Notes: generated by a model from the sequence alone, not told the origin. A stretch of 5,097 bases of DNA from Campylobacteraceae bacterium (GCA_027023325.1 JALVVQ010000010.1:1-5097), one strand, 5' to 3'; shown: positions 1 through 5,097, numbered from the stretch's first letter. Numbers and translations are program-made.

Positions 1-365
1 CAAAAATGGATGAGAAAACACTCCAGGAAGAGGGCTACTACTCCGTATTTGGTATGGCAGGTGCCAGGACTGAGATCCCAGGCTGTTCACTCTGTATGGG
101 TAACCAGGCTTCTGTAGATCAGGGTGCGTATGTATTCTCCACCTCTACACGAAACTTCGACAACAGACTGGGCAAAGACTCTCAAGTCTACCTAGGCTCA
201 GCAGAGCTCGCAGCAGTAGTCGCTCTCAAAGGCAAGCTACCCACTGCCGCAGAGTACATGGAGCTTGTGCCTTCCAAGATCAAGCCAGAGATGTTTGACG
301 ATGTCTACAGATATCTCAACTTCAGCAAAGTCTCACAGGACGAACTCTCCGCGATGGTGGAGTAG
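1..365 (+). CDS. acnB: Aconitate hydratase B, C-terminal fragment (5' end outside window)
   Basis: This is the C-terminal end of bifunctional aconitase / 2-methylisocitrate dehydratase B, which converts citrate to isocitrate in the cytoplasmic TCA cycle (oxidative or reductive) using a [4Fe-4S] cluster. About 120 residues are visible; the reading frame is open to the left edge, so the ATG at position 6 is an internal Met. The fragment contains PGCSLCMGNQ (codons at 78-107), whose two cysteines (84-86 and 93-95) match two of the three cluster-ligating cysteines of AcnB. STSTRNF, then SAELAAV and GKLPT, follow in family order, and the C-terminal YRYLNF is also typical. The family arrangement with the swivel domain at the N-terminus distinguishes AcnB from AcnA, but that part lies outside the window. 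One oddity: the residue two after NQ is Ser (NQASV), where the AcnB sequences I recall have Arg (NQARV). The gene ends at TAG 363-365 and is followed by a 298-base non-coding gap. Confidence 0.95.
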   Translation, partial: KMDEKTLQEEGYYSVFGMAGARTEIPGCSLCMGNQASVDQGAYVFSTSTRNFDNRLGKDSQVYLGSAELAAVVALKGKLPTAAEYMELVPSKIKPEMFDDVYRYLNFSKVSQDELSAMVE

Positions 366-663
366 CAGATCCATATACTTCTCTCTTCTCTTGCTCCTGT
401 TATCCCAAATGGGAGCGTATATGAGAAACAGATGGAGCTAAAATAAAAATTCTCATATGCATTCCTGCCGAAGGATGGATATGGCGAGGATAAAATACAC
501 TCCGATTTAAAATTGATCAGTTATCAGTGATTTTTTTGAATATTGCAGAAAAATTCTTAATTAATCTTATGATTATCTTGCGCCTAAATTAGATACATAC
601 GAACAATAGAGTAGTTTATAATTAAACCCGAAATAATGTTGAAAAGAATAAGAGGCGTTGTAG
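366..663. other. Non-coding region between acnB and tRNA-Ser
   Basis: No gene is supported here. The left part (366-480) is mixed in composition and holds an 11-bp inverted repeat at 417-460. The right part (about 500-660) is strongly AT-rich. It contains a spaced direct repeat ATCAGT (516-521 and 523-528) directly before a run of seven T (531-537), a TTAATTAA palindrome near 558-565, and an isolated TATAAT at 617-622. The longest small frame with a plausible ribosome site is only about 17 codons (457-510) and looks like chance. Neither acnB nor the tRNA has a classical GC-stem plus U-tract terminator in this interval. Confidence 0.7.
417..460. repeat. Inverted repeat / potential hairpin downstream of acnB
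   Basis: GTATATGAGAA at 417-427 pairs with TTCTCATATGC at 450-460. That is 9 contiguous perfect pairs plus one G-T and one closing G-C pair, with a 22-base A-rich loop. It starts 51 bases after the acnB stop. There is no U-tract after the right arm, so it is not a standard intrinsic terminator. It could be a 3' mRNA structure or a dyad protein-binding site; the sequence does not decide. Confidence 0.55.
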
Positions 664-754
664 TGGCGGACAAGGAGGGATTCGAACCCTCGGTACCCGT
701 GAGGATACACGCCCTTAGCAGGGGCGCGGATTCAGCCAGCTCTCCCACTTGTCC
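664..754 (-). tRNA. tRNA-Ser, anticodon GCU (reads AGC/AGU)
   Basis: Read on the minus strand, this 91-base stretch folds as a class II tRNA. The acceptor stem is GGACAAG (748-754) with CTTGTCC (668-674), followed by discriminator G (667) and an encoded CCA (664-666). The anticodon stem CGCCC/GGGCG (722-726 and 710-714) encloses loop CTGCTAA with anticodon GCT at 717-719. The long variable arm (692-709) has a 6-bp stem GTATCC/GGGTAC, as expected for serine tRNAs, and the T arm is GAGGG TTCGAAT CCCTC (675-691). The long variable arm plus GCU anticodon makes serine identity firm. It is transcribed away from the small membrane-protein gene and towards the acnB end, apparently as a single-gene unit. 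Confidence 0.97.
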
Positions 755-773
755 AAGTTGTTTTGTGAGTGGC

Positions 774-779
774 ATTATA
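774..779 (-). promoter_or_regulatory. Promoter -10 box for tRNA-Ser
   Basis: A perfect TATAAT on the minus strand lies 19 bases upstream of the mature tRNA 5' end, placing the transcription start around 767. It is followed by the GC-rich stretch GCCACTC, the kind of discriminator associated with stringently controlled stable-RNA promoters. No good -35 is visible; this is common in Campylobacterota. Confidence 0.7.
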
Positions 780-842
780 GAGGATTTAACTTAAAATATC
801 GTTGAATTTTTTATGAATGTGAAGAGAAAAAGAAAAATTGGC

Positions 843-848
843 TACAAT
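843..848 (+). promoter_or_regulatory. Promoter -10 box for the small membrane-protein gene
   Basis: TACAAT, preceded by TTGGC, lies 27 bases before the ATG at 876, predicting a start of transcription near 855. It falls inside the longer reading frame that begins at 813, which argues that the shorter ATG at 876 is the real start. No clear -35 is seen. Confidence 0.5.
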
Positions 849-875
849 GCGATACTTATTTGTAAAAGGCTCAAG

Positions 876-998
876 ATGTTTAAAAAATTTGCCCCATTGT
901 TTATCTTGGCAATGTTTCTGGTCGGTACCTACTTTATGATACAAGGAATGAACAAAGCGACTGCCTTGGCACATCCTGAAAAAACAGAAAAGAAGTAG
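876..998 (+). CDS. Hypothetical small single-pass membrane protein (40 aa)
   Basis: This 40-residue protein is not assigned to a named family. It has a basic N-terminus (MFKK), one hydrophobic segment of about 19 residues (roughly 5-23, FAPLFILAM onward) and a polar, lysine-rich tail ending EKTEKK. That pattern suggests a single membrane anchor in the inner membrane, with an uncleaved signal-anchor more likely than secretion. The start at 876 is chosen over an in-frame ATG at 813: AAAAGG (864-869) sits 6 bases before 876, a -10 box lies at 843-848, and the 813 codon lacks a ribosome site and would add an unhelpful Lys/Arg-rich extension. The stop is two bases from the convergent pyrF stop. 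A frame on the opposite strand (786-974) is taken as its shadow. The gene seems real because start signals and protein character agree, but conservation could not be tested. Confidence 0.7.
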   Translation: MFKKFAPLFILAMFLVGTYFMIQGMNKATALAHPEKTEKK

Positions 999-1000
999 TT

Positions 1001-1687
1001 TTAAAGCAAGGGGAGTATCTGTGCGACTTTCTTTGCTGGATCGGGGTCTTGGTAGATAGGACGGCCGATCACAGGGAAGTCCACCATCTCAGCCTTTGCG
1101 CGCTCCAGCGTAGCGATACGCTGTTGATCACCTGCATCCTCACCAAAAGGTCTGATCCCTGGGCAGAGTGTAAGAAAATCCTCAGAAGTCACCTCCTTGA
1201 TCGCACGGCTTTCAAAGGTCGAGCAGACTACCCCGTCCAGTCCATTCTCATAACTCATTTTAGCAAACTGGGCTGCTTTTTCATCAATACTCTTCCCATA
1301 GATCGCAGAAAATCCCTCTTCATCAAAAGAGGTCAAGGCCGTCACAGCCAGTACCAGCGGTCGTTGTTTCTGTTTATCTAGACGCGCCATGACAGTACGC
1401 ATGGCGATCTCTCCAGCAGAGGCGTGGATATTGAACATATCTACATCGATGGCGGCGATCTCCTCTGCGGCATCTGCCATGGTATTGGGGATATCGTAGA
1501 GCTTGAGGTCGAGAAAGATCCTGAAGTGGGGGTTGATCGCTTTAATCGCTTCAATAAAGGGTCTGCCGTCACGGATATAGCTACGGAAGCCCACTTTCAT
1601 CCAAAGATCATCATAGGTAGCGAGCTTGGTAGCGAGGGAGAGATTCTCATCAGCCGTTGGTAAGTCAAGTGCGACAGAGAGTTGCAT
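1001..1687 (-). CDS. pyrF: Orotidine 5'-phosphate decarboxylase
   Basis: PyrF catalyses the last step of de novo UMP synthesis, decarboxylating OMP to UMP without a cofactor, in the cytoplasm. The 228-residue length is normal for the bacterial group-1 enzyme, a TIM barrel that works as a dimer. Visible family features are VALDLP with Asp8, Lys31 in MKVG, and the catalytic signature FLDLKLYDIPNT at 58-69. The signature supplies Asp60, Lys62 and Asp65 of the D-x-K-x-x-D charged network. Near the C-terminus are LCPGIRP (Arg179), DQQR at 187-190, and IGRPI with phosphate-binding Arg209. All key residues are present, so it should be active. The start is supported by AAGGGG (complement of 1693-1698), 5 bases upstream. 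It is divergent from the prolyl isomerase gene and convergent with the 40-codon gene, so it appears to be transcribed alone. Confidence 0.97.
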   Translation of the reverse strand: MQLSVALDLPTADENLSLATKLATYDDLWMKVGFRSYIRDGRPFIEAIKAINPHFRIFLDLKLYDIPNTMADAAEEIAAIDVDMFNIHASAGEIAMRTVMARLDKQKQRPLVLAVTALTSFDEEGFSAIYGKSIDEKAAQFAKMSYENGLDGVVCSTFESRAIKEVTSEDFLTLCPGIRPFGEDAGDQQRIATLERAKAEMVDFPVIGRPIYQDPDPAKKVAQILPLL

Positions 1688-1710
1688 GGATGCCCCTTAG
1701 TTAAATTTGC

Positions 1711-1716
1711 TATAAT
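1711..1716 (+). promoter_or_regulatory. -10 box for the cyclophilin-type PPIase gene
   Basis: TATAAT preceded by TTTGC, ending 29 bases before the ATG at 1746. The ribosome site AAGGA (1735-1739) follows at 6 bases from the ATG, implying a leader of about 22 bases. No convincing -35 is present. Confidence 0.65.
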
Positions 1717-1725
1717 TCTACCAAA

Positions 1726-1731
1726 ATTATA
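1726..1731 (-). promoter_or_regulatory. Candidate -10 box for pyrF
   Basis: TATAAT on the minus strand lies 38 bases upstream of the pyrF ATG, giving a predicted transcript start near 1719 and a leader of about 32 bases. It faces the -10 box of the divergent gene only 9 bases away. An alternative, weaker TAGAAT-like box lies slightly closer to pyrF. Confidence 0.5.
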
Positions 1732-1745
1732 TACAAGGACTAAAG

Positions 1746-2261
1746 ATGTTTGGAAAAAATCTCAAAGAATACAATCTCAGTGAAGCAGAGCTTGACAAGT
1801 TGCAATACGCAATCGTCGACACAAGCAAAGGCAAGATTATCCTCAAGATGTACCCCAAAGACGCGCCTATCGCCGTAGCCAATATGGCAGAGCTTGCCAA
1901 CAGCGGTTTTTATGATGGACTCAAGTTTCACCGGGTGATTCCAGGGTTTATGGCGCAGGGCGGCTGCCCTCACTCCAAGGATAATCCAGCCATGGCAGGC
2001 ACAGGTGGTCCAGGTTGGAATATCAAGTGTGAGACTGACAATGGTATCAACCACCGTAGAGGGGTCTTCTCTATGGCACATGCAGGCAAGGACACTGGCG
2101 GTAGCCAGTTTTTCATCACCTTTGTAGATACCCCTCACCTTGATGGCGTACATACAGTCTTTGGTGGGATCGAAGAGGATGATATCGAGAGCTTCAAGGT
2201 GCTTGATACCATTGAGCAGAATGACGATATCAACTCTATCAGGATCGTAGAGTCACGCTAG
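1746..2261 (+). CDS. Cyclophilin-type peptidyl-prolyl cis-trans isomerase
   Basis: This 171-residue protein is a single-domain cyclophilin that catalyses cis-trans isomerisation of Xaa-Pro bonds and assists protein folding. There is no signal peptide or membrane segment, so it should be cytoplasmic. After a short charged N-terminal extension (1-20), the domain runs from about 21 to 170. The core signature FHRVIPGFMAQGG (61-73) carries the catalytic Arg63 and pocket residues Phe68, Met69 and Gln71. GTGGPGW lies at 85-91, FSMAHAG at 108-114, and GSQFFI at 119-124 includes the pocket Phe123. HLDGVHTVFG at 131-140 aligns with the WLDGKHVVFG segment of human cyclophilin A, so the cyclosporin-contacting Trp is His131 here. 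This replacement suggests weak cyclosporin binding, as in other bacterial cyclophilins. The gene has its own promoter and AAGGA site and converges on the lipoprotein gene. Whether to call it ppiA or ppiB is not clear, so no symbol is given. Confidence 0.95.
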   Translation: MFGKNLKEYNLSEAELDKLQYAIVDTSKGKIILKMYPKDAPIAVANMAELANSGFYDGLKFHRVIPGFMAQGGCPHSKDNPAMAGTGGPGWNIKCETDNGINHRRGVFSMAHAGKDTGGSQFFITFVDTPHLDGVHTVFGGIEEDDIESFKVLDTIEQNDDINSIRIVESR

Positions 2262-2272
2262 CCCTTGCAAGA

Positions 2273-2299
2273 CGGTAGGTGCAACATGGCCGCCTACCG
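2273..2299. terminator. GC-rich hairpin between convergent PPIase and lipoprotein genes
   Basis: CGGTAGGTG (2273-2281) pairs with CGCCTACCG (2291-2299): nine pairs including one G-T, with a 9-base loop. It begins 11 bases after the PPIase stop. The stop codon of the minus-strand lipoprotein gene (2294-2296) lies in its right arm. The U-tract is poor on both sides (AAACTTTATATCTTT on the plus side), so it is at best a weak or bidirectional terminator or a 3' end stabiliser. Confidence 0.5.
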
Positions 2300-2707
2300 A
2301 AACTTTATATCTTTCTCCAGCCTATCAAATCCACTATTTACATCACCCTCTGTCGGTTTGCTGGTCAGATCGATATAATAACTATATTGTAGTGCCATCC
2401 CTCTGCGGAGCTCCATCTTGAGATAGCTGCTGGGGAATGTGCCGAGCGTTTTTTGTGCTGCGTTATAACTGCTGTTGCAGACGATACCGCTTTTATAGCT
2501 TACCTCCAGTGTCAGGTCGCAGTTGTTATCAAAACGATAGCGTTCCATGAGTGTTTTGGCGATAGTAGAATCTTCTGGAGAAACGCGAAGCTTCATGCAG
2601 GCGACAGGTGTTTTTGTAATTTTCTTATGGTAGATGTTGACCATGGCTTTATCATCGCAGGCAGTGAGCAGAAGAAGGGCGATAAGGGTAAGTGAGATGT
2701 ATTTCAT
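2294..2707 (-). CDS. Hypothetical lipoprotein (137 aa)
   Basis: The function is not recognised. The N-terminus is a textbook lipoprotein signal: MKYIS, a hydrophobic stretch (about 4-14), then the lipobox LTAC ending at Cys17, which would be lipidated and become residue 1 of the mature protein. The next two residues are Asp-Asp; in E. coli, Asp at +2 retains a lipoprotein in the inner membrane, but this rule may not hold here. The mature part (about 120 residues) is polar, with Cys37, Cys63 and Cys77, and Tyr-rich segments such as LQYSYYIDL near 106-114. No repeats or further membrane segments are seen. The start has a modest ribosome site, GGAA, 7 bases upstream, and a good -10 box at 2743-2748. 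The gene stands alone, divergent from purL and convergent with the PPIase gene, so context does not suggest a role. An overlapping plus-strand frame (2453-2695) is treated as a shadow. Confidence 0.8.
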   Translation of the reverse strand: MKYISLTLIALLLLTACDDKAMVNIYHKKITKTPVACMKLRVSPEDSTIAKTLMERYRFDNNCDLTLEVSYKSGIVCNSSYNAAQKTLGTFPSSYLKMELRRGMALQYSYYIDLTSKPTEGDVNSGFDRLEKDIKFR

Positions 2708-2742
2708 CTTATAGTTCCAGATTATGATATTCTTTTGGCGAC

Positions 2743-2748
2743 ATTATA
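2743..2748 (-). promoter_or_regulatory. -10 box for the lipoprotein gene
   Basis: A perfect TATAAT on the minus strand, 35 bases upstream of the lipoprotein ATG, predicts a leader of just under 30 bases. No -35 match stands out. Confidence 0.6.
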
Positions 2749-2833
2749 GCTTCTTGGGCTTAGTGGGGAATTATGTCTGCACCGATACCTATTGTTGGAG
2801 ATGCCCTTAACACGACTTTAACCACCATTTGTG

Positions 2834-2839
2834 TAAAAT
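2834..2839 (+). promoter_or_regulatory. Candidate -10 box for purL
   Basis: TAAAAT preceded by TTTGTG lies 29 bases before the purL ATG. The predicted transcript start is near 2846, and AAGGA (2855-2859) is the ribosome site, 9 bases from the ATG. A leader of about 23 bases leaves no room for a purine riboswitch, and no PurR-box-like dyad was noticed. Confidence 0.5.
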
Positions 2840-2868
2840 AACGCAACTATACACAAGGATACTTTCCC

Positions 2869-5094
2869 ATGTCAAAACCACTCGAAAATATCGAAGAATT
2901 ACTCAAATCGCATAAGCTCAGTGATGAAGATTATACCCATATCAAGGAGATACTCAAGCGTGAGCCAAACCTCGTTGAGCTGGGGATCTTCTCTGCGATG
3001 TGGTCGGAGCACTGCTCCTATAAATCCAGTACCAAATACTTACGGGGCTTTCCTACCAAAGCCCCATGGGTGATCCAGGGGCCTGGGGAGAATGCAGGGG
3101 TCATCGATATCGGTGGTGGCTATGCGGCCGTGTTCAAGATGGAAAGTCATAACCATCCTAGCTTTATCGAGCCTTTTCAGGGCGCAGCAACAGGTGTCGG
3201 TGGGATCTTACGCGATGTCTTTACGATGGGAGCTAGACCAATCGCCAACCTCAATGCCCTGCGGTTCGGATCGGTCAACGGAGACAGCAGTGTCAATAAG
3301 TATCAGCGACACCTCGTGCGCGGTGTGGTCGACGGGATTGGAAGCTACGGTAACTGCATGGGTGTACCGACCATCGGTGGTGAAGTGAGCTTCGATGAGA
3401 GTTATAATGGCAACATCCTTGTCAATGCTTTTGCGCTGGGTCTGGTCAAGACGGACGAGATCTTCCTCGGTATTGCAGAGGGGATTGGCAACTCTGTGAT
3501 GTATGTCGGCTCCAAGACGGGGCGTGACGGACTGGGTGGTGCGGTGATGAGTAGCGACAGCTTCACTGAAGAGAGCAAATCACTTAGACCTACTGTACAG
3601 GTAGGTGACCCCTTTACTGAGAAGCTGCTACTCGAAGCCTGTCTGGAGCTGTTTAAGACCAAAAAAGAGATCGTTGTCGGTATCCAAGATATGGGTGCAG
3701 CAGGGTTGACAAGCTCCGCCTTTGAGATGGCGGGCAAGAGTGGTGCCGGTATGGTGATGCATCTGGACAAAGTACCTGCCAGAGAAGAGGGGATGACCCC
3801 GTATGACTTCATGCTCTCTGAGTCTCAGGAGCGGATGCTGGTCTGTGTCAAAAAGGGTAGAGAGCAGGAGGTCGTAGATATCTTTGAAAAATGGGATCTG
3901 GATGTCGCCATCATCGGAGAGGTGACCGATACGGGTCGCATGGAGCTCTATTGGCATGGAGATCTGGCCTGTGATATGCCGATCGCTCCAGTGAGCGAAG
4001 AGGCACCGGTGCTTGATCGACCGACCAGTAGACCTGTCTATCTCAATAAGGTCAATGCAGTCACCGTGGAGGACTATCCTGCGGTAGCAGATCAGGAAGC
4101 CTATGAGAAGCTGTTGACCTCACTGGAGATCGTGGATAAGGCATGGGTGTATAACCAGTATGACTCTATGGTGCAGACCAACACAGTCAAGCATCCGGGA
4201 AGCCTAGATGCTTCGGTAATACGAATCAAAGAGACCGGCAAGGCATTGGCGATGAGTGCAGACTGTAACCCTCGCTACTGTTATATCGACCCACGCAGAG
4301 GTGCAGCACTGGCAGTGATCGAAAGTGGACGCAATGTTGCGATGAGTGGTGCCGTGCCCAAGGCGATCACGGACTGTCTGAACTTTGGAAACCCTGAAAA
4401 CCCTGAAGTGATGTGGCAGTTTGCAGAAGCCTGTGCGGGGATTAAGGAAGCCTGCGCAGAGCTCTCTACACCCGTAGTCAGTGGTAACGTCTCTCTCTAC
4501 AATGAGACCAACGGGGTGAGTGTCTTCCCCACACCAGCCATCGCAATGGTAGGTGTCAATGAGGATGAAAACAGCGTGCTTCCGAGTTGCTTCCAGGAGG
4601 AGGGCAGCTATGTGGTACTTTTGGGTCGGACAGTCGGTGCATTTGGCGGCTCACTCTATATCAAAAAACTCTATGGTGAGACAATAGGATCACTGGAAGA
4701 GATAGACTATAAAGCTGAGCTAAACCTTTGGAAGCTGGTTATTGATGCCAATATCAAAGGGCTGCTCAATGCTGCCAAAGATGTCAATCTGGGTGGTATC
4801 GCAATCGCACTGAGTAAGATGGCAGCCAGATCGGACTTGGGTGTGGTCGCAGGGATTGCTATGGAGCAGAGCAGAGACATCTTTGATGAGTCACAGAGTC
4901 GCGCGATCGTCGAGGTCTCCAAGGCACACTGGGATGCGTTTAAGGCTATGGCAGAAGAGATCGGTGTACCAACAGATATCATTGGAAAAGTAGGGGGCGA
5001 TCAAGTCAAAGTCAATGATGTCGTACTGCCTCTGACAAAAGTAAAGGAGATCTACTTCAACCGCTTTGCAGAGGTGATCGAGCAGGATCTCTAG
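2869..5094 (+). CDS. purL: Phosphoribosylformylglycinamidine synthase subunit PurL (short form)
   Basis: PurL is the synthetase subunit of FGAM synthase: it converts FGAR, ATP and ammonia into FGAM in purine biosynthesis. At 741 residues this is the short form (B. subtilis PurL is of similar size), lacking the fused glutaminase and N-terminal PurS-like domain of the long enterobacterial enzyme. It should therefore need separate PurQ and PurS proteins, not present in this window. Visible motifs are MWSEHCSYKSS (44-54) with His48, ESHNHPS (92-98), GAATGVGG followed by RDVFTMGARP (105-124), and GGEVSFDESY (170-179). Further on are KTGRDGLGGA (216-225), QDMGAAGL (273-280), SESQERM (317-323) and VSGNVSLYN (537-545). 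The order fits the tandem AIRS-like halves of the family. The segment usually SDGG-like in the second half reads NLGG near 640-643. The gene is complete, ending at TAG 5092-5094, three bases before the window edge. Confidence 0.97.
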   Translation: MSKPLENIEELLKSHKLSDEDYTHIKEILKREPNLVELGIFSAMWSEHCSYKSSTKYLRGFPTKAPWVIQGPGENAGVIDIGGGYAAVFKMESHNHPSFIEPFQGAATGVGGILRDVFTMGARPIANLNALRFGSVNGDSSVNKYQRHLVRGVVDGIGSYGNCMGVPTIGGEVSFDESYNGNILVNAFALGLVKTDEIFLGIAEGIGNSVMYVGSKTGRDGLGGAVMSSDSFTEESKSLRPTVQVGDPFTEKLLLEACLELFKTKKEIVVGIQDMGAAGLTSSAFEMAGKSGAGMVMHLDKVPAREEGMTPYDFMLSESQERMLVCVKKGREQEVVDIFEKWDLDVAIIGEVTDTGRMELYWHGDLACDMPIAPVSEEAPVLDRPTSRPVYLNKVNAVTVEDYPAVADQEAYEKLLTSLEIVDKAWVYNQYDSMVQTNTVKHPGSLDASVIRIKETGKALAMSADCNPRYCYIDPRRGAALAVIESGRNVAMSGAVPKAITDCLNFGNPENPEVMWQFAEACAGIKEACAELSTPVVSGNVSLYNETNGVSVFPTPAIAMVGVNEDENSVLPSCFQEEGSYVVLLGRTVGAFGGSLYIKKLYGETIGSLEEIDYKAELNLWKLVIDANIKGLLNAAKDVNLGGIAIALSKMAARSDLGVVAGIAMEQSRDIFDESQSRAIVEVSKAHWDAFKAMAEEIGVPTDIIGKVGGDQVKVNDVVLPLTKVKEIYFNRFAEVIEQDL

Positions 5095-5097
5095 GGA

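Noticed and set aside
393..416. GCTCC / GGAGC hairpin as an acnB terminator
   Set aside because: The stem is only five pairs, competes with an inner TCCC/GGGA pairing, and has no U-tract after it.
457..510. A 17-codon frame in the acnB-tRNA gap with AAGGA before internal ATGs
   Set aside because: It is too short, has no promoter and no protein-like character; AAGGA followed by ATG occurs easily by chance.
560..580. Fur-box-like sequence (GATAATCATAAGATTAATT on the minus strand)
   Set aside because: About 13 of 19 bases match the consensus in a very AT-rich stretch, and it is not beside a protein-gene promoter.
664..754. tRNA-Ser as an attachment site for an integrated element
   Set aside because: No second copy of the tRNA 3' end, no integrase and no mobile genes were found in the window; neighbours are housekeeping genes.
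584..775. A 63-codon minus-strand frame over the tRNA
   Set aside because: It runs straight through the whole tRNA-Ser gene and has no independent support.
813..875. N-terminal extension of the small membrane protein
   Set aside because: No ribosome site precedes 813, the likely -10 box lies inside the extension, and the ATG at 876 has a well-placed AAAAGG.
2773..2841. A 22-codon plus-strand frame just upstream of purL, possibly a leader peptide
   Set aside because: Its ribosome-like GGGGA is only 3 bases from the ATG, no promoter is evident before it, and its end overlaps the likely purL -10 box, so it would not be on the purL transcript.
3402..3957. Long antisense frames within purL (3402-3812, 3628-3957, 4707-4982)
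   Set aside because: They are shadows of the strongly motif-supported purL coding frame and show no recognisable protein features.

Overview
The window reads as ordinary chromosomal backbone from a Campylobacterota (Epsilonproteobacteria) genome, probably a Sulfurovum- or Sulfurimonas-like chemolithotroph. This placement is an inference. It rests on AcnB-type aconitase, a short 741-residue PurL, short AT-rich intergenic regions with extended TATAAT-like -10 boxes and no clear -35, AAGGA ribosome sites, and genes standing as scattered single units on alternating strands. No phage, transposon, CRISPR or toxin-antitoxin signature was seen.

Layout from left to right: the 3' end of acnB (+), cut by the window edge; a 298-base non-coding stretch with an 11-bp inverted repeat; tRNA-Ser(GCU) on the minus strand with its own promoter; a 40-codon single-pass membrane protein (+); pyrF (-), ending tail-to-tail with the small gene only 2 bases away; a cytoplasmic cyclophilin-type prolyl isomerase (+), divergent from pyrF across a 58-base region with two facing -10 boxes; a hypothetical lipoprotein (-), convergent with the isomerase across a GC-rich hairpin; and a complete purL (+) reaching almost to the right edge.

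The genes are housekeeping: TCA cycle (AcnB), UMP synthesis (PyrF), purine synthesis (PurL), protein folding (PPIase) and translation (tRNA-Ser). They form no visible operon. Each appears to have its own promoter 27 to 38 bases upstream of its start codon. The least explained items are the 40-residue membrane protein, the orphan lipoprotein and the acnB-tRNA intergenic region. I found no convincing undescribed system here; the findings are modest observations on regulation and small proteins.
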